A DNA stretch of 58,169 nucleotides from an uncultured Flavobacteriales bacterium (GTDB lineage: Bacteria > Bacteroidota > Bacteroidia > Flavobacteriales_D > Sanyastnellaceae), in assembly GCA_905480095.1 (NCBI GenBank), contig CAJQPF010000025.1, positions 1-58,169 of the forward strand, written 5' to 3'. The notes beneath the pieces were generated by a model. That model was not told where the DNA came from, did no database searches, and saw nothing but the letters and a program-made list of their open reading frames with translations. Each line of letters opens with the position of its first letter. Within the stretch, counting starts at the first letter, position 1. This document shows positions 26,985-36,100 of the stretch, one piece after another. Position numbers and translations under genes: made by a program.

Positions 26985-27551
26985 ATGGCAACTACTTCAG
27001 ATATTAAAAATGGCATGTGTTTGAATCACAACAATGGATTGTGGCAAATCGTTGAATTTTTGCATGTTAAGCCGGGTAAGGGGCCTGCATTCGTCAGGAC
27101 CAAGTTAAAAAATATTGAGACAGGTAGAATTGTTGATCACACCTTCAATTCAGGTTTTAAGATTGATCCCGTGAGGATAGAAACGCGAGAATATCAATAC
27201 CTGTACAATGATGATATGGGGTTTCATTTTATGAATTGTGAGAATTATGAGCAGATTTCTATAGAGAAACATCTCATTAATACCCCTGAATTCCTTAAAG
27301 ACGGCCTGCATTGTCTTGTTGTGTTCTACGCTGAGGAAGAACGGGTGATTTCTTGTGAACTCCCACAGTTTATTGAGGTCGAGATTACGTATACAGAACC
27401 AGGGATTAAAGGAGATACTGCCACGAACACACTTAAGCCCGCTACGGTAGATACAGGCGTTGAAGTCAGAGTGCCACTGTTTATTAATACAGGAGATTTC
27501 ATTAAGGTGGATACAAAGAAAAAGGAATATTCTGAGAGAGTTAAGAAGTAA
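26985..27551 (+). CDS. efp: Translation elongation factor P
   Basis: EF-P relieves ribosome stalling at polyproline. The 188-residue protein has the three-domain KOW-OB-C-terminal layout, with [23 protein letters not shown] in domain I. The modification-site loop is KPGKGPAF, and Lys in the tip would be the residue modified by EpmA-type enzymes in other bacteria. The C-terminal domain includes [22 protein letters not shown]. Start and length are normal. The PP2C gene follows 18 bp later. Confidence 0.96.
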   Translation: MATTSDIKNGMCLNHNNGLWQIVEFLHVKPGKGPAFVRTKLKNIETGRIVDHTFNSGFKIDPVRIETREYQYLYNDDMGFHFMNCENYEQISIEKHLINTPEFLKDGLHCLVVFYAEEERVISCELPQFIEVEITYTEPGIKGDTATNTLKPATVDTGVEVRVPLFINTGDFIKVDTKKKEYSERVKK

Positions 27552-27569
27552 TTCGTCCAAAAAAATCAG

Positions 27570-28817
27570 ATGACAAAATCGCGCGAATCAAGACTCATTG
27601 AAAAGCTAGAACTCAGAGAGTTTAAGCTCAAAGCTCTATTAGAAGTGACGCGTGCCATTAACTCTCAATCTTCAGAAGAGGACCTTCTTAATCAATACAG
27701 TAAAGCGCTTCAAACATATTTAGGCATAAGTAGAATTGTCTTGTATGCACTTGATTTAGGGGGAGCGTTTTGGCGATTACTTGTCTCCACTGGTGTGTCG
27801 GGATTTGTCCCAGAGACACAACCGGCTCATTTTTTTGAAAAACTAAATTCTGGAGGGATATCTATAGTAGGGAGTGATGGATTAGATAATCATGCCTTCG
27901 ATGTCGTTGTTCCCGTATCTCAAAATGATGAAGTCATCGCGTTCGTTCTTGCCGGTGACGAGAAAGAAGACGCCAGGGGGATGAGTCCCGTAGTTAAGCA
28001 TCTTAATTTCCTTCAGACACTGACGAATATTTTAGTCGTTGCATTAAGAAATAGAGAGCTAGTAGACGAGAATTTAAGACAAGAAGGACTTAAGAGAGAA
28101 TTGGAACTCGCGGGTGAGATGCAGTCACTTCTCGTGCCTAAGTCTTGGCCAGTAGATGCGCAAATTGATGTTTCAGGTTATTATCAGCCGCATCATCAAA
28201 TCGGTGGTGATTACTACGATTGCTTTGAATGGGGTGACGACTGTCTCGTGATATGTATGGCAGATGTCAGTGGAAAGGGCATAGGTGCTGCGCTTCTCAT
28301 GTCAAACTTCCAGGCAAATGTAAAAGCTATCTTTCAGGGAGATGACAGTGATCTTATATCAAAAGTCAAGATCTTAAATGAGCGGGTGATGGACAGTGCG
28401 AAAGGAGAAAAATACATTACTTTTTTCGCAGCCATTTACCACCGTTCGTCCAAACTCATTAAGTACGTGAATTGCGGTCACAATCCTCCGCTTTGGATAG
28501 ACGAGAACGGTGTTTCCTCATGCTTAGAACTCGGTTCAGTAGGTTTGGGAATGTTTGATCGCTTACCTACCATTGAATCAGGTGAATTGATGGCCCTTCC
28601 AGGGAGTTCTTTGATCTGTTATACCGATGGCCTTGTAGAACAAGAAAACGCTGAGGAGATTCCCTTTGGGATGTCTCGAATGGAAAAAGTGGTGAGAGAT
28701 AACACGCGCTTGTCTTTGGATGAAATGCATGTTGAGATGGTCAAAGAATTGTCGAATTTTAGAGGGGAAACTCCGCTCTTAGACGATACGGCTTTGTTGA
28801 GTTGCAGATTTAAGTAA
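27570..28817 (+). CDS. GAF-domain PP2C (SpoIIE/RsbU-type) phosphatase
   Basis: The protein has 415 residues: a coiled N-terminal region, a GAF-like sensor (about 30-160), and a PP2C SpoIIE-type domain (about 180-415) with the metal ligands seen in IGGDYYDC (Asp214) and ADVSGKGIGAALLM (Asp232), followed by YVNCGHNPPLW and LICYTDGLVE. Such proteins act in partner-switching regulation by dephosphorylating STAS-domain antagonists. No STAS or anti-sigma gene is in the window, so its target is unknown. It follows efp by 18 bp, suggesting co-transcription, and its 3' end overlaps the convergent O-antigen ligase gene by 39 bp. Confidence 0.9.
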   Translation: MTKSRESRLIEKLELREFKLKALLEVTRAINSQSSEEDLLNQYSKALQTYLGISRIVLYALDLGGAFWRLLVSTGVSGFVPETQPAHFFEKLNSGGISIVGSDGLDNHAFDVVVPVSQNDEVIAFVLAGDEKEDARGMSPVVKHLNFLQTLTNILVVALRNRELVDENLRQEGLKRELELAGEMQSLLVPKSWPVDAQIDVSGYYQPHHQIGGDYYDCFEWGDDCLVICMADVSGKGIGAALLMSNFQANVKAIFQGDDSDLISKVKILNERVMDSAKGEKYITFFAAIYHRSSKLIKYVNCGHNPPLWIDENGVSSCLELGSVGLGMFDRLPTIESGELMALPGSSLICYTDGLVEQENAEEIPFGMSRMEKVVRDNTRLSLDEMHVEMVKELSNFRGETPLLDDTALLSCRFK

Positions 28818-30248
28818 TCTAGAATCTTTCCCATGTTTCAGTTCGATGTCAAGAACAACTAAAAGCACCAAGAATCCCCAAAAGGGAGCATTTGCTTTGT
28901 CTGTGTCTAGATAGTTGTTGAGCACGCCATGTATAAAGTAACTCATCAATCCCAGATAAACTGAGATAGCTAAATTTCGGTCATCTAGATTCTTTATGTT
29001 TCTCCAAAGCCGAAACCCAATTTTTGAGGCCCACCAAATCAATAAAATCATAAAGAGTGCCCCAAAAACGCCTTGTTCTGCGAGGGGACCGAGATATTCG
29101 CTGTGCGCATTACCCCCATCTGCATTGTTTGTGCTAATGATCGTTTTGAGGTCAGATTTTTGAAATGGCGCGTAGACGAATTGGTATGTACCGGGCCCCC
29201 ATCCTCTGAGCGGTCGTTCTTGAAATAAGGCGATGGCGCAACTCCATCTATTTAACCTTTCAAGATTCGAGTCATCACTTGAAACGTTTGAAATAGACTC
29301 CACATGTTCCGTAAGATTGTCTGATGAGTCCTGTTTGTTTCGTTGTAATTCTATGATGATTGCATCTTTACTCGTCCAAACCAATGCGAGCATAATGACG
29401 CCAATACCGACAAGGGTTCTCAGTTTGAAGCCGAATCTCATTGCAGCATAAATCGCAGCAACAACAACCAATGAAACCCAAGCAGCTCTCGTGAAAGAAA
29501 AGACAAGTCCAAAAGCGATGACACCAGTTGCAATCGCCAACATCACCTTGGTTAAGGTGGGGCGGCTGCGTTTTGACAACAATGCAATGGCAGGAGGTAA
29601 AAACATCGCCATAACAGCGCCATATGATGTGTGGTCCTTAAAAAAAGGTTTCATGACCCAGTGGCCGGCATGCTTTTCAAAACCGAATTCAGCATGGCGG
29701 ATTAACGTGTAGACAATCACGATACACAATGGGAAAATCATCAGCATGATCATGCGTTCACGATACTCGGGTTTGTGAAGCATAATGTGTCCTAGGAAAA
29801 AGAAAAAACTTGCGACAAACCACGCTCTGGAGATTGTAAACTTAAGAGATACGATGGGGTCAAAACTCGTCACAGTTGTGATCAGCATCCACAACATCAT
29901 CAGGCTGATGATGATGGATATAGGGTGTGTCAAGAGTCTTTTGTCAACGGGCCAACCTTTTAAGGATCTAAAGACAAAGATTAATAATCCCAGAAATAGC
30001 AAGGGTTCCGTTGGCATATATAAACCAAGGGAAGTATCACTAAATTCCTGTAGATTTAAACTTAATGGGACTGAGATTAAGATTGTGCCGATGAACAAAT
30101 CCAATCGTTTTATTCCCCACCAAACCAACAATATCAAGAACGGAAGTAGCGCGAACCATATAAAGTCAAAGTAAACAGCAATGCCTAACAATGCAGAGAA
30201 AATTGACGCCCCAATCAGAGCTGTTCTATCCGTCCATCCAGCGTTCAC
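28779..30248 (-). CDS. O-antigen ligase/polymerase family protein (Wzy_C)
   Basis: The protein is 489 residues with about ten or more hydrophobic segments and the large periplasmic loop typical of Wzy_C/WaaL-type enzymes (NRWSCAIALFQERPLRGWGPGTYQFVYAPF, with NADGGNAHSEYLGPLAEQG). These enzymes polymerise or ligate surface polysaccharide at the outer face of the inner membrane. Ligase and polymerase activities cannot be told apart from sequence. It follows the Wzz-like gene with a 4-bp overlap (ATGA-type), so both are part of one operon. Its end overlaps the PP2C gene. Confidence 0.88.
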   Translation of the reverse strand: MNAGWTDRTALIGASIFSALLGIAVYFDFIWFALLPFLILLVWWGIKRLDLFIGTILISVPLSLNLQEFSDTSLGLYMPTEPLLFLGLLIFVFRSLKGWPVDKRLLTHPISIIISLMMLWMLITTVTSFDPIVSLKFTISRAWFVASFFFFLGHIMLHKPEYRERMIMLMIFPLCIVIVYTLIRHAEFGFEKHAGHWVMKPFFKDHTSYGAVMAMFLPPAIALLSKRSRPTLTKVMLAIATGVIAFGLVFSFTRAAWVSLVVVAAIYAAMRFGFKLRTLVGIGVIMLALVWTSKDAIIIELQRNKQDSSDNLTEHVESISNVSSDDSNLERLNRWSCAIALFQERPLRGWGPGTYQFVYAPFQKSDLKTIISTNNADGGNAHSEYLGPLAEQGVFGALFMILLIWWASKIGFRLWRNIKNLDDRNLAISVYLGLMSYFIHGVLNNYLDTDKANAPFWGFLVLLVVLDIELKHGKDSRLLKSATQQSRIV

Positions 30249-31267
30249 TTATTGCGAATTTCTGCGCCCTTGATGCTGTCAAAAATGAGGAGTAAGATAA
30301 GTGTCATTGCAAGAGAAGACATGGCACTAACAACGACGATAAACCAGCGTACCGGATATGACTTCTTATCTGCTGCTTGGGCATAATCGACAACCAAGCT
30401 GGATGGCAATTGTGTAGAGGCATCAACTTTCATCAGGTCGTATCTCTTTTTAAGCGTGGCGAGTTGCTCGTAAGCAGGTTCGAGGAAATTTGTTAACTTG
30501 TTATACTCGTTTGCCAGCGTCGAGATTCTTTCCAAATCCTTCTGAATAATTCTGGCACCTTTCATGTTATTGTCTGCCACAGCTCTTCCATATTCTGCCG
30601 TAAGTCCTTCAACTTGTGCTTCGAAATCATACATGCCTTGCGCGTGAAGTTTTCCAAGACCATCCTCTGCTTCTTGAATTTCTAGAACTGCATTGTTATA
30701 TGAATTTTCAGCCAATATTAGCGCATTTTGAGCACGGTCATTTCTGAGTGAATTTGCAAGGCTATCGACCAAGAAAACCAGGTCATTTGCGATGTCTTTT
30801 GCAATGTTTGGATCTGTATCCAATACATGAATCCTGATCGAACCGAACCTGGTTAAATCAGCGCCCACATTGCTGTCGTATTCTTTTTGAAGGAGTGTTC
30901 TTGCCCCGGGTTCAGTGAGATCGATGTCGTAGTGTTCGCTCAAGTTGTGGTTTCCGATAATTTGAGCACGAACGCGATTGGAATTCAGGAGTTGTAAAAG
31001 ACGTTCTGCGTCCTCCGTTTCTCCATAAGCTAATAAATCGCCTTGCTTACTTTCTTCAAAAAACTGTTCACCAATCGAACTTTGAGTGGTTGCAAACATG
31101 ATAACGCTTGACTCGAATTTCTCATCCATTAACAATGAAACTCCAGCCGAAATAATGACAGCAAGTAGGCCTACGAATATGAAGATTCTCAATCTATCGT
31201 ATACAAACAGAAGTAAATGAGTCGAGTCTAAACGCGATGAATCACGGTTTTCGTTTATTGATGTCAT
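30245..31267 (-). CDS. Wzz-type polysaccharide chain-length/co-polymerase protein
   Basis: The protein is 340 residues from the ATG at 31267 (an upstream ATG at 31297 is less likely). Transmembrane segments are near 26-46 and 308-328, with a long periplasmic helical region between them, in line with the Wzz/PCP family. The N-terminal Wzz motif region (FESSVIMFATTQSS) is present. A C-terminal tyrosine-kinase domain is missing, so it is not a PCP-2a with fused kinase. Its gene lies immediately upstream of the O-antigen ligase/polymerase gene, so the two probably control surface polysaccharide length. The -7 box TAACTTTG is found on the minus strand upstream at 31295-31302. Confidence 0.85.
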   Translation of the reverse strand: MTSINENRDSSRLDSTHLLLFVYDRLRIFIFVGLLAVIISAGVSLLMDEKFESSVIMFATTQSSIGEQFFEESKQGDLLAYGETEDAERLLQLLNSNRVRAQIIGNHNLSEHYDIDLTEPGARTLLQKEYDSNVGADLTRFGSIRIHVLDTDPNIAKDIANDLVFLVDSLANSLRNDRAQNALILAENSYNNAVLEIQEAEDGLGKLHAQGMYDFEAQVEGLTAEYGRAVADNNMKGARIIQKDLERISTLANEYNKLTNFLEPAYEQLATLKKRYDLMKVDASTQLPSSLVVDYAQAADKKSYPVRWFIVVVSAMSSLAMTLILLLIFDSIKGAEIRNK

Positions 31268-31294
31268 ACCTGTTATTTTGAAAATAGAACGTCG

Positions 31295-31302
31295 CAAAGT
31301 TA
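31295..31302 (-). promoter_or_regulatory. Predicted -7 box (TAACTTTG) upstream of the Wzz-like gene
   Basis: Read on the minus strand, TAACTTTG is a full match to TAnnTTTG, 27 bp upstream of the Wzz-like start. I found no clear -33 TTTG at the right distance. Its place in the divergent gap between Wzz and the glycosyltransferase supports it moderately. Confidence 0.35.
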
Positions 31303-31376
31303 CGTTTGTTATTCCCTTACTACTAAACTTTAAAGGTGCCGCAATTATGCCACCCTTTGTTTTCTAACTTTGGAAC

Positions 31377-32486
31377 ATGGCAAGGATTGCTTTAAACGCT
31401 AGATTATTAATTCCAGGTAAGCTTGAAGGCACGGGGCGCTTTACGCATCAGTGCTATAAAAGAATGATTAAATCAAGGCCAAATGACACTTTTCTTCTCA
31501 TTTTTGACAGGAAACCTCCTGTAGAATTTGACTATGGCCCCAATTCAACTTCCGTCCGTTTATTTCCACCAGCAAGGAGGCCTTGGTTGTTTGATTTGTG
31601 GTTTGATTATGCCATTACGTGGAAGCTCAAACAGTGGCGCGCGGATGCCTTCGTCTCCACGGATGGATATATTTCAAGGAGAAGTTCCATAGCGCAACTC
31701 AATGTGATTCACGATATAAATTTCGAACATCATCCAGAGTGGCTTCCCGCCAGGTTTGCAAGACATTTCAGATCACGTTTCCCTCAATATGCCAGGAAGT
31801 CTTCAAAATTATGCACTGTGTCTGAATTCAGCAGAGGAGATATTTCTCGAACCTATCACATCGATGCAGATTCAATCTCAATTATTCCCAACGCACCTGA
31901 TGCTTCTTTCAAACCCTTTGCTTTTGAAAAACGTGAAGCTTCAAGAATAAAGTTTGCTTCGGGACATAACTATCATGTTTTTGTGGGTTCTATTCATCCA
32001 AGAAAGAATATTCACGGGATGCTCAAAGCGCACAAGGAATATCGCCTTTTAGGAGGGAAGTCAGACCTGGTGATTGTAGGAGCAGCAATGTGGAATTACG
32101 CAGAGTTCGACACTGCAAATGTTCATTGGGTAGGGCGCTTAAACGACGATGAACTTGTAAGTGCTGTCGCAGGCGCAGATGCGCTTCTTTACCTTCCTTT
32201 TTTCGAAGGTTTCGGGGTTCCTGTTGTTGAAGCGATGGCGTGTGGGATTCCTGTAATTGCAAGCAATACAACATCTATTCCAGAAGTTTGTGCGGATGCA
32301 GCGGCAGCTTTGGTAAGTCCGACAGATGCAAAAGGAGCAGCGAAGGCATTGTTGAGACTTGATGAAGATGAAGGTTGGCGTGAGATGAAATCTAAACAAG
32401 GCATCAAGCGTGCTTCCGAATTCTCATGGGAGAAGAGTGCGCACTTGTTTTCAGCAGCCTTAGATGAAATGTTATGTGAAGCATGA
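31377..32486 (+). CDS. Glycosyltransferase family 4 protein
   Basis: The protein is 369 residues with the GT-B layout: an N-terminal half with VIHDINFEHHPEWLP and a C-terminal GT4 domain with VGSIHPRKNIHGMLKA, LLYLPFFEGFGVPVVEAMACGIPVIAS (the E-x7-E pattern) and TSIPEVCADAA. It transfers a sugar from a nucleotide-activated donor, probably to a surface polysaccharide or glycolipid, given the divergent Wzz and O-antigen ligase genes. Acceptor and sugar are unknown. Its stop overlaps the rnhB start by ATGA. Confidence 0.9.
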   Translation: MARIALNARLLIPGKLEGTGRFTHQCYKRMIKSRPNDTFLLIFDRKPPVEFDYGPNSTSVRLFPPARRPWLFDLWFDYAITWKLKQWRADAFVSTDGYISRRSSIAQLNVIHDINFEHHPEWLPARFARHFRSRFPQYARKSSKLCTVSEFSRGDISRTYHIDADSISIIPNAPDASFKPFAFEKREASRIKFASGHNYHVFVGSIHPRKNIHGMLKAHKEYRLLGGKSDLVIVGAAMWNYAEFDTANVHWVGRLNDDELVSAVAGADALLYLPFFEGFGVPVVEAMACGIPVIASNTTSIPEVCADAAAALVSPTDAKGAAKALLRLDEDEGWREMKSKQGIKRASEFSWEKSAHLFSAALDEMLCEA

Positions 32487-33076
32487 CGAAGCTGCTTCCG
32501 TATGTCAAACCAAATCGAGTCGAAGCGGGCTGTGACGAAGCAGGAAGAGGTTGTCTCGCGGGGCCTGTTGTGGCTGCCGCAGTTATTTTAGATTTAGAGA
32601 CAGCAAATGAACTCGGGTTAAACGACAGTAAAAAGCTGTCCACAAAAAAGCGCAACGCACTCAGAATTCAAATAGAAGCAAGGGCCATTGCCTGGTCAGT
32701 TTCTTTCGTTTCTCACGATAAAATTGATGAAATCAACATCCTTCAGGCTTCTTTTTTGGCCATGCGAGAATCTGTTGACACCCTTTTTATTCGTCCGGAT
32801 CACATCCTTATTGACGGAAACAGATTTGTGTCTTCTCCGACAATGCCACCTCATACATGCATCATCAAGGGTGACGCCAAGTATGCATCTATTGCCGCTG
32901 CGAGTATCCTTGCAAAGACACATCGGGATCAGTTTATGCACAAAAAAAGCATTGAATACCCAGCGTATCACTGGGATTCAAATTTCGGGTATCCGACTAA
33001 GGCGCATAGGGAAGCGATTAAGACGCGTGGTCCATCGCCCCTTCACCGCATGACATTTCAATTGCTTCCGAAATAG
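32483..33076 (+). CDS. rnhB: Ribonuclease HII
   Basis: RNase HII removes RNA from RNA-DNA hybrids and single ribonucleotides in DNA. The 197-residue protein has the catalytic signature AGCDEAGRGCLAGPVVAAAV near the N-terminus, then LIDGNRF, IIKGDAKYASIAAASILAKTHRD, and a C-terminal YPTKAHREAI segment. Active-site Asp and Glu residues are visible in CDEAGRG and the later Asp residues. The start overlaps the glycosyltransferase stop by 4 bp. Confidence 0.96.
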   Translation: MTKLLPYVKPNRVEAGCDEAGRGCLAGPVVAAAVILDLETANELGLNDSKKLSTKKRNALRIQIEARAIAWSVSFVSHDKIDEINILQASFLAMRESVDTLFIRPDHILIDGNRFVSSPTMPPHTCIIKGDAKYASIAAASILAKTHRDQFMHKKSIEYPAYHWDSNFGYPTKAHREAIKTRGPSPLHRMTFQLLPK

Positions 33077-33171
33077 GGGGTGTCGATAAAAGTTAATAAA
33101 AAAGCCACGAAACGCCTTTTTTGGTACATAAATCGTTAAATTGCGTCATCATAAAAACCAAAACGTTCCAA

Positions 33172-36100
33172 ATGAAACGCATTAATATTTTCTTTTTAAT
33201 AGCCACTTTCTTTTCGCTATTTACAACACAAGCTCAGTGTGACCTGTTTTTCTCAGAGTACGCTGAAGGGTCTTCTAACAACAAATATCTGGAGATTTTC
33301 AATCCCACAAATGCTGATATTTCACTAGATGGCTATGCTTTTCCAAGTGTGAGCAATGCGCCAACGACACCAGGTGTAATTGAATTCTGGAACACCTTTA
33401 CATTGGGCGCTGTAGTCCCAGCAGGAGGTTTTTACATTGTATCTCATGGGTCAGCAGATCCATCTATCCTCGCCTTAGCCAATCAAAACCATACTTACTT
33501 GTCTAATGGTGATGATGGTTATGCACTTGTCCAGGGTATAGAGACGGACTTTGTTGTCCTTGATGTCATAGGTCAAAATATAACTGACCTAGACTATGCT
33601 GATCCAGGATCTGGATGGGATGTTGCCGGAGTTACAGAAGCAACGAAAGATCATGTTCTGGTTCGTAAGCCTTCAGTCATCAATGGAAATACAGATTGGG
33701 CGTTATCTGCAGGAACAGATGAAGCTTCTTCTGAGTGGATCGTCATGCCAATAGATACATGGACAGATTTAGGTCTCCACACTTTTACAGGCTCTTGTGG
33801 CCCGGTTGTGTCGGGTTGCACGAATGAAAATGCAACGAACTATGATCCAACGGCCAACGAAGATGATGGATCTTGCACATTCGCAAACGCTTGTAATCTG
33901 GAAGGGACAGAGGTTGCTGCATCTAGTTTTGCATTCGTGCCTGCTGACTTAACAGTTGATATAGGAACACTTGTATTCTGGGTCAACAACGGTGGTACTC
34001 ACGATGTGAATGGAGCCATTGATACACAAACGGGTCTCTCTTTCGAAAACCCTGAATCCTTCGGCTTAGCAAGTGTGTCCGGAGATGCTGCAGGTGTATG
34101 CATTGGTTCTCACACATTCACAATACCGGGCGTTTATTCTTATGATTGTTCAATAGGATCACATGCCGCTTTAGGCATGGTAGGAACCATTACTGTTGGT
34201 GTTGGTGGATGTACGGATGCAGTTGCGCCGAACTACAATGAGGCAGCTGATTTCGATGATGGCTCTTGTGTGGCTTCTCCATACACTTTAATCGCGGACA
34301 TTCAAATCGGTCAAGAAACAGCTCTTTTTGAGGGTGTCGCAGTTTTGACTTCAGGTATCGTTACAGGTGTTTATGGTGGTAGAGCGACAATACAAGATGG
34401 CGCTGGCGCTTATTCTGGCATTTGGATAGATGGATCAAATGTGGCCCTTCAAGTTGGAGATGCGGTTGATGTGTCTGCTACTGTTGCTGAGAATTTCGGC
34501 TTAACACAACTCACTTCGCCTTCAGTGACGATTAACAGTCAAGGCAATGCACTTCCCGCTTCTGAAGTACTTTCTACATTAGATGTCTCTGCAGAGCAGT
34601 GGGAAGGTGTTTTGGTCCAAACTTCTGGCGTTGTTGAAAGTGATGCTTTGGGCAACAACGAATGGTCTGTGAATGATGCTTCTGGCGCAGTAGTACTAGA
34701 CGATGCAGGATTCAATGCAATCGCTGCTGGTCTGACAACTGTTGGCGCAAGTGTTCAAGTTTCAGGGTCTGTAGATTATTCCTTTGGAGAATTTAAAATC
34801 CAACCACGTGATGTCAACGACGTACTTCTCTTCGGTTGTACATCAGACGCAGCGGACAACTACGACTCATCCGCTTCAGTGGATGATGGAAGCTGTGAGT
34901 TTTCAGGCACATCTTGTACGCTCTTTGTATCGGAGGTAGCAGAAGGGTCTTCAAACAACAAATACATTGAGCTGTTTAATCCTACAAGTTCTACAATTTT
35001 TCTAGATCAGTACACAATGGCCAATTGTAACGGTGGATGTGCTGGAGCTAATGAAGTTTATGTGACTGATCAATTTGATTACTGGACATTCAACTTTCCT
35101 GCTGGCGCAACGGTTGCTCCAAATAGCACATACATTATAGCACACCCTTCTGCAGATCCATTGATACTTGCGGTTGCAGATATGACTTACATATATCTGT
35201 CAAATGGCGACGATACTTATGCGCTTGCTGAAATTGTGGGTGCTGACACTGTACTGGTAGATCTCATAGGTGACATAGGTCCTGACCCTGGTTCTGGCTT
35301 CACAGTGTCTGGTATCTTAAATGCGACTCAAAATGGCACACTTGTTCGTAAGTCTGACGTGAATGCGGGTAACGCTGGAATGTGGCTCGCTTCTGCAGGT
35401 ACAAATGAATTCGATGGTGAGTGGATTGTGAATCCATCTAACGACTGGAGCAACATTGATTCTCATGTCTTTACGAGTGGATGTGCTGTTAACACGGGTG
35501 GTTGTACTGACCCTGGAGCATCTAACTATGACGTTGCTGCCACGACTGATGATGGGAGTTGTGTGTACATTCCAAATTTAACAATTCAGGAAATTCAAAG
35601 CGGACTTGTGACAGGCCAAGTATTAACGAGCGGTGTCGTCACAGCTGTTTATGACGTTGAAAGCTCATTAGCTAACAGCGCTTCATTTGTTATTCAAAAT
35701 GGTACAGGACCCTATTCTGCGATTTGGTGTCTTGGTACTGGTCTAGTCGCTGGTGATTTAGTTGAGGTTTCTGGATCTGTATCTGAAGTCTATGGTTTAC
35801 GCCAAATTCTGGGCGCTGTTGCAACAGTTGTTTCTTCAGGAAACCCAGTTCCAGCGGCTGAGCTCCTTACCACTGGAGCAGTCAATGACGAGCAGTGGGA
35901 AAGCGTTTTAACGCAAGTATTGGCGCCAGTATCTAATGCAGATGCAGGTTATGGAGATTGGCTTTTAGATGATGGATCTGGCAATGTCAAGGTAGCAACT
36001 ATTGCCGACAGTTATGATGCCGTTTCAGATAGTGTATTGGTTGATATGGAAATGACTGCTGTTGTTGAGTTGGGTGTCACTTACCGTGTGACTGGCCCGA

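Noticed and set aside
31365..31372. TAACTTTG on the plus strand just before the glycosyltransferase start, a full -7 box match
   Set aside because: The predicted transcription start would fall at about the ATG itself (31377), giving a leaderless message, and there is no -33 box at 16-19 bp. I do not report it as a promoter.
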